Origin: Moraxella oculi
Lineage (GTDB): Bacteria; Pseudomonadota; Gammaproteobacteria; Pseudomonadales; Moraxellaceae
Length of the DNA stretch: 52,043 bases
Assembly: GCF_023336735.1 (NCBI RefSeq)
Contig: NZ_JAMBAQ010000014.1
Coordinates: 1 to 52,043 of the forward strand
Direction of reading: 5' to 3'
Each line of letters begins with the position of its first letter. The first letter of the stretch is position 1. Below are positions 1 through 7,963 of this stretch, piece after piece. The notes beneath the pieces were generated by a model that worked only from the letters and a program-made list of their open reading frames with translations, ran no database searches and had not been told where the DNA came from. Both the position numbers and the translations under genes were made by a program.

Positions 1-1
1 A

Positions 2-99
2 ATACACCACACTAAACAACGTCCATGCGTAAGCATGATTGCGGAGTTGCCTTATATCCACCGCCTGAAGTCGGTGGTTTTACGGCAACGGAGGATAAA
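2..99 (+). mobile_element. End of a repeated mobile element, probably IS200/IS605-type
   Basis: These 98 bp are the exact reverse complement of 51946-52043. The core is an interrupted hairpin: GTTGCC/GGCAAC outer arms, CCACCG/CGGTGG inner arms and a short loop. Subterminal hairpins of this kind are typical of IS200/IS605-family ends. The element appears to run off the left edge, with position 99 its last shared base. No transposase or TnpB coding sequence lies inside the window, so the family is an inference. A MITE or another repeat is possible. The inverted repeat itself is certain. Confidence 0.6.
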
Positions 100-478
100 T
101 GTTGATGTTTTGAGCAAAAGCACAGCTTTTTTGGCGAGCAGCAACGACCATGGCATCATGCTCGCCATATAATCGAGCCAGCTGATTGGTGCGAGCATGG
201 CGATTGGTGGTGCCAGAGCCTATGCCAAGGCTGATGCTTGGGTAGATGCCATGACGACCACCTGTGATGCCAATCCCAATGCCATTCATCGTTAGCGGTG
301 TTTGTTGATGTTGTGTTGCCTTGGCAAGCGTTGTAATGCGAGATACTTCGTTTTGTAAAAAAGAGCAATCATAAGTCAGGTAATTGTTCGGATTAATGTA
401 TTGTGGAGTGATGTTGTGCGTGGTTGCACAACCTGATAGCATCAATGCAGCGATCAGAAAAAATGGCGTTTTGTTCAT
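80..478 (-). CDS. Small lipoprotein, 3' end replaced by mobile element
   Basis: Predicted 132-residue outer- or inner-membrane lipoprotein of unknown function. Residues 1-17 form a lipoprotein signal peptide (MNKTPFFLIAALMLSGC) with lipobox LSGC and Cys17 as the lipidation site. A Gly/Ile-rich stretch lies near residues 65-88, and an Ala/Gln-rich C-terminal part contains a Cys. It follows bolA on the same strand by 36 bp and may share its transcript. The last six residues (IYPPLP) and the stop codon come from the terminal repeat, so the native C-terminus has been replaced, probably with little loss. I do not recognise a specific family. Confidence 0.7.
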   Translation of the reverse strand: MNKTPFFLIAALMLSGCATTHNITPQYINPNNYLTYDCSFLQNEVSRITTLAKATQHQQTPLTMNGIGIGITGGRHGIYPSISLGIGSGTTNRHARTNQLARLYGEHDAMVVAARQKSCAFAQNINIYPPLP

Positions 479-514
479 GGATTTCTTTTGGTTTGGTGGG
501 TTAAAATAAAAAGG

Positions 515-844
515 CTATCGGTTTTTATGTTGACCAGCACAGTTGGGACTCTCTGGCGCTTGGCTTTGAATGGTCCATTCATCAGGCGTATAAGCATGAA
601 TGGCGAGTGCGTGAATCGTACCGCCGTTTGCCATCATTAAAGGTTGGGTGAGTGCGTAAATCATCTGATGACGCGCCACCAATCTTTTACCAGCAAAATC
701 TTCGCTGACAATCACCAGTTTAAAATGACTTTCTTTACCTTCAAAATATCCTGCGTGTTGATGGCTTTCATTCTCTAAAGACGAATGGGTTGGGTGTAAG
801 TGCTCAATGGCATTGATGATGGCATCGGCAGTTGGTGCGTTCAT
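515..844 (-). CDS. bolA: BolA family protein
   Basis: BolA-like protein of 109 residues. BolA proteins bind monothiol glutaredoxins and [2Fe-2S] clusters and influence morphology, stress and biofilm genes. Visible family marks are ESHFKLVIVSEDFAGK (38-53), the RHQ motif at 58-60, and GGTIHALAIHAYTPDEW (74-90), which contains the conserved histidine. An AGGAG-like ribosome site lies just before the ATG at 844. The tail after residue 91 is polar and looks dispensable. The neighbouring downstream lipoprotein may be co-transcribed. Whether this is BolA proper or an IbaG paralogue is less certain, but the C-terminal TPDEW favours BolA. Confidence 0.9.
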   Translation of the reverse strand: MNAPTADAIINAIEHLHPTHSSLENESHQHAGYFEGKESHFKLVIVSEDFAGKRLVARHQMIYALTQPLMMANGGTIHALAIHAYTPDEWTIQSQAPESPNCAGQHKNR

Positions 845-905
845 TGATACTCCTGGTGCTTAAATGAAAATCATCAAAATGATTTTCGGTGATTGATGGC
901 GAATG

Positions 906-935
906 TTGACATTAATGATGGCTCAACGATGTTAT
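906..935 (+). promoter_or_regulatory. Weak candidate promoter upstream of the Oxidored-like gene
   Basis: A perfect TTGACA at 906-911 is followed after 18 bp by TGTTAT (930-935), which matches four of six bases of the -10 consensus. It lies in the divergent gap between bolA and the 93-residue gene. Sequence match only. Confidence 0.3.
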
Positions 936-1021
936 CATGCTTTAATAGGCTGATCGTCGTTCCATATTCACATAAGGCGTGTATTTTTAGGGCGTTTCAA
1001 TTATAATAAAAGCCATAATAA

Positions 1022-1303
1022 ATGCAAGTCATGACCATAAAAAAAGTAAAAGCTTTCATGTCAGCCATTCATATCGCCATGATTGATGCTTGGGTGATGA
1101 CGAACAATTTTAGCAAGATGATAACAGATGATTTGAGATTTATGATTGATTCAGATGACATTCCGCCACCACCAGAACCACCAGAGGATTATGAATGTTG
1201 TGATAATGGCTGTGATGAGCTGTGTGTGTTTGAAATTTACCGACTCCAAAAAGCCGATTATGATAAAAAATATGCTCATAAAATAGAGAAAGCCGATGAA
1301 TGA
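1022..1303 (+). CDS. Oxidoreductase-like domain small protein
   Basis: Protein of up to 93 residues whose second half carries the signature of the Oxidored-like N-terminal domain family: a proline-rich PPPPEPPEDYECC (48-60) followed by conserved cysteines (59, 60, 64, 68) and a C-terminal Tyr-rich helix. The cysteine cluster suggests metal or Fe-S binding, but no function is established. The exact start is uncertain: ATGs also occur at codons 4 and 13, there is no strong ribosome site, and only the part after residue 44 is conserved-looking. It overlaps the downstream flavoprotein gene by 8 bp, so the two are probably translated together. Confidence 0.75.
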   Translation: MQVMTIKKVKAFMSAIHIAMIDAWVMTNNFSKMITDDLRFMIDSDDIPPPPEPPEDYECCDNGCDELCVFEIYRLQKADYDKKYAHKIEKADE

Positions 1304-2537
1304 TGTTCAAAAATCGCCAGAAGTGTTTGATGTCATTATCATTGGGGCTGGAGCATCTGGTCTGCTTTGTGCGTTTCAGACAGCGCTATATGGCAAAAGT
1401 GTGCTGGTATTAGACCATGCCAACAAAGCAGGGAAAAAGATTCTTATGTCAGGCGGTGGTCGGTGTAATTTTGTTAATACAAACATAACACCAAATGCGT
1501 TCGTTGGTCAAAATCATCACTTTGTCAAGTCTGCCCTAAGTCGTTATACCAGCGATGATTTCATCAAATTGGTGCAAAAGCATCGGATTGCTTATCATGA
1601 AAAATCACACGGAGAGTTATTTTGTGATGAGTCATCTAAAGACATACTAAACATGCTGCTAGATGAGTGTGCTGTTGCTGGCGTGGTCATTCGCCTAAAT
1701 ACCAAAATTGACCGCATCGTCAAAGATGAGCAAATGAATGTATTTACTTTATCCACATCATCAAAAAATCATCAATCCCATCGTTTGTTATCTCGACATT
1801 TGGTCATTGCCACAGGTGGATTATCCATTCCAACGCTCGGTGCTAGTGGCTTTGGCTATCAGGTGGCAAGTCAATTTGGGCATACCATCATTCCTACCGA
1901 AGCATCCTTAGTGCCTTTTACTTTCACTGATCAAGTGGGTGAGATGGCTAGACATTTATCTGGTCTAAGTCTTGAGGTGAGAGTCTTTAATGATAAGATG
2001 AGTTTTGAGTTGCCCATGCTATTCACACATCGGGGGTTGTCAGGGCCAGCGATGCTACAACTGTCGAATTATTGGCAGTTGGGCGAGATGATTGGTATTG
2101 ATTTATTACCTAAGCATGAGGTGAGTGAGTTACTGATTGCTGCTAAAAGATCGCACCCAAAACAGCTGATTCGTACGATACTATCGCCTTATTTTCCAAA
2201 GAAGCTATTGATGGCGTTGCAGGACTTGTTTTGGCAGGAATTTGAAAATGTTGAATTGGCAAATGTCAAAGATAGGCAGTTGATACAAATTGGAAAGATG
2301 ATTAACGCTTGGCATATCAAACCTTCTGGCACGGAGGGCTACCGTGTGGCAGAGGTTACTCGCGGTGGTGTCAATACGAATGAAATCAAAGGCAAGACGA
2401 TGGAAAGCAAATTATGCTCTGGCTTGTATTTTATTGGTGAGGTGTTAGATGTGGCAGGGCATTTGGGCGGTTTTAATTTCATGTGGGCATGGGCGAGTGG
2501 TCATGTCGCTGCCCAAGACATTGGCATGAATTGGTAG
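1296..2537 (+). CDS. NAD(P)/FAD-dependent oxidoreductase, BaiN/HI0933 family
   Basis: Flavoprotein of 413 residues in the HI0933/YhiN/BaiN family. It has an N-terminal dinucleotide fold with GAGASG (17-22) and an acidic residue, D40, ending the second strand. The family motif GKKILMSGGGRCNFVN is at 46-61. The C-terminal FAD-binding end contains TRGGV, FIGEVLDVAGHLGGFNF and a WAWASG segment. The length is usual for the family. The physiological substrate is not known for most members. The start overlaps the Cys-rich small protein, suggesting a flavoprotein/Cys-protein pair. It converges on aat with only 5 bp between stops and no obvious terminator. Confidence 0.88.
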   Translation: MNDVQKSPEVFDVIIIGAGASGLLCAFQTALYGKSVLVLDHANKAGKKILMSGGGRCNFVNTNITPNAFVGQNHHFVKSALSRYTSDDFIKLVQKHRIAYHEKSHGELFCDESSKDILNMLLDECAVAGVVIRLNTKIDRIVKDEQMNVFTLSTSSKNHQSHRLLSRHLVIATGGLSIPTLGASGFGYQVASQFGHTIIPTEASLVPFTFTDQVGEMARHLSGLSLEVRVFNDKMSFELPMLFTHRGLSGPAMLQLSNYWQLGEMIGIDLLPKHEVSELLIAAKRSHPKQLIRTILSPYFPKKLLMALQDLFWQEFENVELANVKDRQLIQIGKMINAWHIKPSGTEGYRVAEVTRGGVNTNEIKGKTMESKLCSGLYFIGEVLDVAGHLGGFNFMWAWASGHVAAQDIGMNW

Positions 2538-2542
2538 TTCTT

Positions 2543-3286
2543 TTAGTCTTTGATGAATGCCAGATGCTGCGTACTCATGCTGCCAGATAAAGGCGGTGTT
2601 GGTGTGTGATTAAGAATGGCTAGGGTGGTTAAAAATTCATCTCGTGGCATGAGGGTTGCCCCTAGGCTCATCAGATGTGGATTTTCTAATTGGCAATCAA
2701 TCAGGCGGATACCACAGGATTTGGCAAAGTTCATGAGTGCCCAAAAAGCGACTTTTGAGGCATCTTTTTGGGTGTGAAACATACTCTCACCACAGAAAAT
2801 CGCCCCATATTGTACGCCATACAGTCCGCCTACCAATACCTCATCTGCTGTATTGTCCCATACTTCCACACTCATTGCCACACCCAGTTCATGAAGCTTG
2901 GTATAGGCATGCATCATCTGAGTATTGATCCAAGTATCATCGCTATAAGTGCGTGGAGCGGCACAAGCTGACATGACAGAGTCAAAAGCACGATTTGTGG
3001 TAATGTGCCAAGGCATTTTCTTGGCGGTGCGAATGAGGGATTTGGCAGGGCGAAAGTCATTAGGATGAATGATGCATCGCACAGGTGGGCACCACCAACA
3101 AATGGGATCATTCGCCCCAAACCAAGGAAACACTCCGTTACGATACGCATTCAATAAGGTGGCGGTGGACAGGTCTGCCCCCGCACCAATAAAGCCGTCA
3201 TCATCAGCAAGGTCGATCACCTGCTTAAAATCAAAAGCGGCACGGTTGGCAATCGTATGCAAGTCGGCAAGGTCTAAATATTGCAT
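2543..3286 (-). CDS. aat: Leucyl/phenylalanyl-tRNA--protein transferase
   Basis: Aat transfers Leu or Phe from aminoacyl-tRNA to N-terminal Arg/Lys of proteins, marking them for ClpS-ClpAP degradation in the bacterial N-degron pathway. The 247-residue protein carries YRNGVFPWF (48-56), WWCPPVRCII (64-73), GLYGVQYGAIFCGESMFH (154-171) and CQLENPHLMSLGA (198-210), all core motifs of the GNAT-like catalytic domain. The length is normal. It is monocistronic, with a good promoter at 3341-3369. The usual partner ate/bpt is not adjacent. Confidence 0.95.
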   Translation of the reverse strand: MQYLDLADLHTIANRAAFDFKQVIDLADDDGFIGAGADLSTATLLNAYRNGVFPWFGANDPICWWCPPVRCIIHPNDFRPAKSLIRTAKKMPWHITTNRAFDSVMSACAAPRTYSDDTWINTQMMHAYTKLHELGVAMSVEVWDNTADEVLVGGLYGVQYGAIFCGESMFHTQKDASKVAFWALMNFAKSCGIRLIDCQLENPHLMSLGATLMPRDEFLTTLAILNHTPTPPLSGSMSTQHLAFIKD

Positions 3287-3340
3287 GAGATGAATCTAGA
3301 GATGGGGTTGGTAATCAAGAATGATTCTTAAATGATGTCA

Positions 3341-3369
3341 ATTCTAGCACAACTCTTTAAAAATACCAA
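3341..3369 (-). promoter_or_regulatory. Candidate sigma70 promoter of aat
   Basis: On the minus strand TTGGTA (3364-3369) is separated by 17 bp from TAGAAT (3341-3346), about 55 bp ahead of the aat ATG. The 11-mer TCACAGCTTGG that includes the start of the -35 also occurs upstream of gatC. Confidence 0.5.
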
Positions 3370-3485
3370 GCTGTGAATGCTGTTAAAAAAAAGAGACGCT
3401 CTCTCCCTTGTTTTTTTAAGCGATTTAAGAGATGTGCAATGCGATTGACTGCATAATTTTTGACGCCATCTATTTGTTGGTAAAT

Positions 3486-3803
3486 TCAATCACTCTCATC
3501 ATATTTTTGGTGCAAGGCGACATCTTTTTTATCTTCAATGACAATCAAAAAGTCTTTAATTACCCCAACAAATTCAGGCATACCGACATTACCTATTTTT
3601 GATTTTGAGGCGGTTTTTAGGGCATTATTTATTTCTAAAACAGAGCTACCTAGTGCCGAAAAAATTCTCTGCAATTTGTGCGTGTTTGAATAAATCGTAC
3701 ACCCAAAAAATCGGTAGATTTTTCTTTCTTTGCCATTTGTCTTTCCAAATTTCGTTGCAGAAATAAATGCCTTATCTTTAAATAAGGCATTTATCAAAAC
3801 CAC
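3486..3803 (-). pseudogene. Fragment of a restriction-modification nuclease/methylase gene
   Basis: The open stretch of 105 codons includes GNVGMPEFVGVIKDFLIVIEDKKD. This resembles the PD-(D/E)XK-like N-terminal nuclease segment of fused N6-adenine methylase/restriction enzymes, where PEF...DFLIVIEDK...H is a recurring pattern. A TGA at 3486-3488 ends the frame, but the same frame continues with IYQQIDGVKNYAVN, which fits the next expected segment (Y.VNG-like), so this is a nonsense-mutated remnant. The methylase part is missing altogether. The apparent GTG start lies inside the gatB terminator, so the first ~35 codons are probably not native. The family assignment is from motif memory only. 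Confidence 0.55.
3763..3794 (-). terminator. Rho-independent terminator of gatB
   Basis: A 13-bp perfect stem (outer arms TAAATGCCTTAT-like) with a 6-nt loop is followed on the minus strand by a T-rich run. It starts 9 bp after the gatB stop codon. Confidence 0.75.
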
Positions 3804-5270
3804 TTACCCAATCAACTTCTTCAATAGTTCATTGACCTGTGCTGGATTGGCTTTACCACGACTTGCTTTCATCACTTGTCCGACCAGTCCATTAAAGGCT
3901 TTTTCTTTTCCGCCTTTGTACTCATCAACCATTGTTTGGTTATTGGCAAGGACTTCTTTAATGATGGCTTCAATCGCTCCTGTGTCGGTTTCTTGTTTTA
4001 GTCCTTTTTCAGCAATAATCTCATCGGCAGTTTGCTCACTTTCCCAAAGATGACCAAATACTTGTTTGGCAATTTTGCCACTGATGGTATTATCCAAAAT
4101 ACGCAGAATCAATCCAGCCAAGCGTTCGGCAGAGATCGGCGATTGGTCAATGGCCAGTTCGTTTTTATTTAGTGAGCCTAACAAATCACCCATAATCCAG
4201 TTTGCCCCAACCTTGGCATTGGCTTGACCGATTTTTTCCACCACGGCTAAGAAATAATCGGAGAGTTCACGGCTGCCATTTAGCACATTAGCATCATAAG
4301 CTGATAAGCCCAACTCACTCACAAAACGCTCTTTTCGCACGCTTGGCAGTTCAGGCATATTGTCTTTAATGGCTTGCAAAGTTTCATCAGAAATCATCAC
4401 AGGGAGCAAATCAGGGCAGGGGAAATAGCGATAATCGTTGGCTTCTTCTTTGGTTCGCATTGCCCGAGTTTCGTCTTTTTCAGGGTCGTATAGACGAGTG
4501 GCTTGCACGACTTTGCCGCCATCTTCGATTAGGTCAATTTGGCGTTCAATTTCTGATTTAATCGCCCGCTCAATAAAGCGAAACGAATTTAGGTTTTTAA
4601 GCTCACAGCGAGTGCCAAAGGGCGTGTTAGGCTTATGCACCGAGACATTGATGTCGGCACGAAATGAGCCTTCCGCCATAATCGCGTCCGAAATGCCAAG
4701 CCAAGTAACCAGCTCGTGAATGGTCTTGACATAGGCAACCGCCTCGTCTGCCGAGCGAATGTCAGGCTCGGAGACGATTTCAATGAGTGGTGTGCCAGCA
4801 CGGTTTAAGTCCACGCCTGTCATCTGTGGCACGGCATCGTGCACCGATTTGCCTGCGTCTTCTTCAAGGTGGGCACGGGTGATGCCAATGCGTTTGGTGT
4901 ATTCGTTTTTTGTCCCTGCGTTCACCAAAATGTCAATATGACCTTGTCCTACGATGGGGTGTGCCATTTGGGTGGTTTGGTAGCCTTTAGGTAAGTCAGG
5001 GTAAAAATAGTTTTTGCGGTCAAAGGCGTTCATTTGTCCGATTTCGGCATTGACGCCTAAGCCAAATTTCACCGCTTTTTCAACGACATCGCTATTTAAT
5101 GCAGGCAATACCCCTGGCATTGCCAAGTCAATGATATTGGCTGCCGTGTTTGGCTCTTGCCCAAATTCGGTGCTGGCAGGCGAGAAAATTTTGGTGGCGG
5201 TGTTTAATTGGCAATGGATTTCAATGCCGATGACAACTTCATAGCCGTCAATAAGTAGGGATTGGGTCAT
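3804..5270 (-). CDS. gatB: Asp-tRNA(Asn)/Glu-tRNA(Gln) amidotransferase subunit B
   Basis: GatB is the kinase/tRNA-binding subunit of GatCAB. It phosphorylates the side chain of mischarged Asp-tRNA(Asn) or Glu-tRNA(Gln) and receives ammonia from GatA. The 488-residue protein starts with the family motif [14 protein letters not shown] (9-22), has [16 protein letters not shown] near 84-99, and ends with a YqeY-like helical tail ([13 protein letters not shown]). The length is typical. It is the last gene of a gatC-gatA-...-gatB transcription unit that is here interrupted by about 1.2 kb of accessory DNA. An AGAGACCC ribosome site precedes the ATG. Confidence 0.96.
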   Translation of the reverse strand: MTQSLLIDGYEVVIGIEIHCQLNTATKIFSPASTEFGQEPNTAANIIDLAMPGVLPALNSDVVEKAVKFGLGVNAEIGQMNAFDRKNYFYPDLPKGYQTTQMAHPIVGQGHIDILVNAGTKNEYTKRIGITRAHLEEDAGKSVHDAVPQMTGVDLNRAGTPLIEIVSEPDIRSADEAVAYVKTIHELVTWLGISDAIMAEGSFRADINVSVHKPNTPFGTRCELKNLNSFRFIERAIKSEIERQIDLIEDGGKVVQATRLYDPEKDETRAMRTKEEANDYRYFPCPDLLPVMISDETLQAIKDNMPELPSVRKERFVSELGLSAYDANVLNGSRELSDYFLAVVEKIGQANAKVGANWIMGDLLGSLNKNELAIDQSPISAERLAGLILRILDNTISGKIAKQVFGHLWESEQTADEIIAEKGLKQETDTGAIEAIIKEVLANNQTMVDEYKGGKEKAFNGLVGQVMKASRGKANPAQVNELLKKLIG

Positions 5271-5291
5271 AATAGGGTCTCTTTTTAACTA

Positions 5292-5390
5292 TTAAATCAT
5301 AAAGTATGGTAAATTGGTTGCACCAACTTTATCTACAAATTTTTGATAAGTCATCTCATCAATTTTAAAACTTATGTCAACTTTTGGCAT
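5292..5390 (-). CDS. Possible 32-residue small ORF between vapC and gatB
   Basis: A short frame begins with ATG at 5390 and reads MPKVDISFKIDEMTYQKF..., ending with TAA at 5292. An AGG-containing ribosome-site-like sequence sits about 8 nt before the ATG. It lies 18 bp after the toxin stop and 22 bp before gatB, on the same strand, so it would be in the same transcript. It could be a real small gene, a truncated antitoxin- or toxin-like remnant, or chance. I do not recognise it. Confidence 0.3.
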   Translation of the reverse strand: MPKVDISFKIDEMTYQKFVDKVGATNLPYFMI

Positions 5391-5408
5391 TGTTTTTGCC
5401 TAAACATA

Positions 5409-5768
5409 TCATTGATAAAATTTTGCCAATTTATCATCAAGTGTCAATAAAGTTAATTGATGTGTTTTTGCAGTTGCCAAAATCAGGGCGTCTGGCAATT
5501 TAATTTTGTGTTTTTGGCGAATGGCAATTGCTTTATCACGAATATTGTCATCAAGTGGGTATTGCGTGAATTGGTTGGCAATGTATTTTAATTGCTCACA
5601 AGTTTTATTGTCCACACCATAAAACCCAATAAATTCAATATAAGTAATGACGCTAATGGCACATTCAGACAAATAAACGCCTTTTTGTGATAATAAATCA
5701 AAACTTTCAGGCGTTTGTTTCTGCAAGCCAATCAGCGTACAAGTATCTAGCAAATATTTACCACTCAT
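5409..5768 (-). CDS. PIN-domain toxin, VapC family
   Basis: Predicted ribonuclease toxin of 119 residues. PIN-domain acidic residues are visible in order: D8 (LLDTC), E45 (YIEF), D93 (KLPDALILA) and D111/D112 (LTLDDKL), which would hold catalytic Mg2+. VapC toxins typically cut tRNA or rRNA. The start at 5768 is chosen because its ATG overlaps the end of the antitoxin gene by 11 bp and the protein begins exactly at the domain. A longer frame to 5807 would add a non-homologous leader. It is inserted between gatA and gatB, on the operon strand. The RNA target is unknown. Confidence 0.8.
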   Translation of the reverse strand: MSGKYLLDTCTLIGLQKQTPESFDLLSQKGVYLSECAISVITYIEFIGFYGVDNKTCEQLKYIANQFTQYPLDDNIRDKAIAIRQKHKIKLPDALILATAKTHQLTLLTLDDKLAKFYQ

Positions 5769-5976
5769 CACGCATTGCCCTTTGATATGCCACAGGATCA
5801 ATACCATTAAATGCGTCTATGGGCGGTTGTTTTTTAAAAAAGTCGGTTAATAAGACATTGTCTTTTTTATCTTGAGTTGCCCATTTTTCAATCAATTGAG
5901 CAACGCTTAATTGCTTACTTTTGGCTTGGGCGATGACCAGTTGTTCAATGTGGGGTGGCAATTCTATTAACATCAT
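5758..5976 (-). CDS. Antitoxin of the VapBC-type pair
   Basis: Small 72-residue protein immediately upstream of and overlapping the PIN toxin, the standard antitoxin position. The N-terminus (MMLIELPPHIEQLVIAQAK) looks like a strand-helix DNA-binding segment of ribbon-helix-helix type. The C-terminal half, with FFKKQPPIDAF and a final MRDEW, would be the toxin-binding tail. A TAAGGAAAT ribosome site precedes the ATG. Such antitoxins usually neutralise the toxin and repress their own promoter. The fold is an inference, and the pair assignment rests mainly on gene arrangement. Confidence 0.7.
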   Translation of the reverse strand: MMLIELPPHIEQLVIAQAKSKQLSVAQLIEKWATQDKKDNVLLTDFFKKQPPIDAFNGIDPVAYQRAMRDEW

Positions 5977-5982
5977 ATTTCC

Positions 5983-6433
5983 TTAAATACCATTATGAAC
6001 CAGTATTAAATTTTTATCATTTTCTACCAATTCACAATAGTCAATCAATGTATCCAATTCGGCTAACAATTCATCACGGCATACGATGATTTTTTTCATA
6101 ATCGCCTTTAAAATCATCATCGCCCACAATCGTAAAATAATTGCCTGTTAAAATAAATTCATTAGGAGCATTGGCAAATACCGCTCGCCAAGCAATGATT
6201 CAATTTTTAAAAGGTGTAATCAGCGATTGATTAAACCCTGTAATGCCGTAATAACATAAACCTTGAATGGGGCGTTCCTTATCACAATGAGTAAAGACGG
6301 TTATCCAGTTTAAACTGTCCTTTAGATATTGGATAATGTCATCGTGAATAACCGCTTTATTGGGATTGTCATTATTTATCAAAGTATCGTCATTGTTGGC
6401 GACAACCGCAAAATAATGCCTTAATCCGCTCAT
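5983..6433 (-). pseudogene. Decayed unknown gene between gatA and vapB
   Basis: The first frame encodes 77 residues beginning MSGLRHYFAVVANNDD and ends at a TGA at 6200-6202. The same frame then stays open (IIAWRAVFANAPNEF...GDDDFKGDYEKNHRMP). At a seven-A run near 6092-6097 a shift of one base would join it to IIVCRDELLAELDTLIDY...LVHNGI, ending at 5983. Together these give a coherent protein of about 150-160 residues with one nonsense codon and one frameshift. I do not recognise the family; the acidic, soluble character would fit an immunity-like or other accessory protein. The start lies 4 bp after the gatA stop, in the gat operon. Sequencing error at the A-run is possible. Confidence 0.6.
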
Positions 6434-6436
6434 TTT

Positions 6437-7909
6437 TTACCCCAATTTTGGCATTTCTTTATGAAACGCTGTCGCCCCTTGATAAGCGTGCGTGGTATTT
6501 AGCAGGGTGTTTTCCGCCCAATGTTTGCCAATCAGTTGCAAGCCCACAGGCAAGCCACCGACAAAGCCCACAGGGTGCGACAGGCTCGGCAAGCCCGCCA
6601 AATTCACGCCAATGGTATAGACATCGCCCATATAGATTTCGGCAGGGGACAGGTTTTCGCCCAATTTATAGGCAACCGTTGGAGCGGTCGGTGTGGCGAT
6701 GATGTCGCACGATTCAAAAGCCTTTAAAAAGTCATTTAAAATCAAACGGCGTACCTTTTGAGCCTTCACATAGTACGCATCAAAATAGCCTGCGGACAAC
6801 GCATAAGTCCCCATAATGATGCGGCGTTGCACTTCCGCCCCAAAGCCTTCTGAGCGGCTGCGTGTGTATAAATCTTGCAAATCCTTAGGATTTTCACAGC
6901 GATAGCCATAACGCACACCGTCAAAACGAGACAAGTTGGAGCTGGCTTCGGCAGGGGCAAGCAGATAATAAGTCGCCAAAGTAATTTGTGGGTCGGTCAA
7001 ATGTACATCTACCAAAGTCGCCCCAAGCTCTTGATACACTTTTAAGGCGTCATCAATTTTGGCTTTAACATCTGCATTGAGTCCTGTACCAAAATATTCG
7101 GTTGGTACGCCTACTTTTAATCCTGCTAGGGGTTTGTCGCCACCTACTTTATCAAGTTCGCCCACCCAGTTTGGCACTTCTTTGTTTACACTTGTGCTGT
7201 CTTTGGGGTCATAACCACTCATCGCCTGCAAAAGATAGGCACAGTCCAACGCTGACCGCCCAAACGCCCCTGCTTGGTCAAAGCTTGACGCATACGCTAC
7301 CATACCAAAGCGAGACACTCGCCCATAAGTTGATTTAATGCCCGTTACGCCACAAAAGCTGGCTGGCTGACGAATAGAACCGCCCGTGTCCGACCCTGTC
7401 GCAACAGGGACAAAGCCACTTGCCACCGCAGACGCACTGCCACCAGATGAACCACCGGGAACTCGGTCTAGGTCGTAGGGGTTGTGTACCGCTCCGAAAT
7501 AGGATTTTTCATTGTCCGAACCCATAGCAAATTCGTCCATATTGAGCTTGCCAAGACTGATGAAGCCTTGATTTGCAATGTTTTCTACTAGGGTTGCATT
7601 ATAAGGAGCGGTAAAATTGGCAAGCATTTTTGAACCACAAGTGGTTAAAACGCCCTGTGTACAAAGGTTGTCTTTATGAGCCATTGGCACGCCCAAAAGG
7701 GGACGAGTGTCGCCTTTGGCACGAAGTTCATCGGCGGTTTTGGCTTGTTCTAATGCCAGCTCTGGCGTAGCGGTAATAAAGCTATTCACCGCTTTATCGT
7801 GCATATTGATGCGGTCTAAAAAATGCTGTGTTAATTCAACCGAGCTAAATTGTTTGGTCTGTAAACCGTCAGCGAGTTCACGAACGGATAGGGTGTGTGG
7901 GGTTGTCAT
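6437..7909 (-). CDS. gatA: Asp-tRNA(Asn)/Glu-tRNA(Gln) amidotransferase subunit A
   Basis: GatA is the glutaminase subunit that releases ammonia for GatB. This 490-residue amidase-signature protein has the complete Ser-cisSer-Lys triad: Lys79 in MAHKDN, Ser154 in the [15 protein letters not shown] block (151-165), and Ser178 in [13 protein letters not shown]. The positions agree with well-studied GatA proteins. It follows gatC with a 150-bp gap that holds a small repeat-like segment. The downstream neighbour is a decayed gene rather than gatB, which is unusual. Confidence 0.97.
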   Translation of the reverse strand: MTTPHTLSVRELADGLQTKQFSSVELTQHFLDRINMHDKAVNSFITATPELALEQAKTADELRAKGDTRPLLGVPMAHKDNLCTQGVLTTCGSKMLANFTAPYNATLVENIANQGFISLGKLNMDEFAMGSDNEKSYFGAVHNPYDLDRVPGGSSGGSASAVASGFVPVATGSDTGGSIRQPASFCGVTGIKSTYGRVSRFGMVAYASSFDQAGAFGRSALDCAYLLQAMSGYDPKDSTSVNKEVPNWVGELDKVGGDKPLAGLKVGVPTEYFGTGLNADVKAKIDDALKVYQELGATLVDVHLTDPQITLATYYLLAPAEASSNLSRFDGVRYGYRCENPKDLQDLYTRSRSEGFGAEVQRRIIMGTYALSAGYFDAYYVKAQKVRRLILNDFLKAFESCDIIATPTAPTVAYKLGENLSPAEIYMGDVYTIGVNLAGLPSLSHPVGFVGGLPVGLQLIGKHWAENTLLNTTHAYQGATAFHKEMPKLG

Positions 7910-7963
7910 CGTGTTTTCTCTAAATTTTTTAAATCAATAAAATGCAGGTAAGCTTGGTCAATC

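Noticed and set aside
3486-3803. Intact small gene after gatB
   Set aside because: The apparent start lies inside the gatB terminator, and homology-like sequence continues past the stop, so a decayed fragment is more likely.
5769-5807. Extended N-terminus for the PIN toxin
   Set aside because: The extra 13 residues are not PIN-like, and the ATG at 5768 overlaps the antitoxin end in the usual way.
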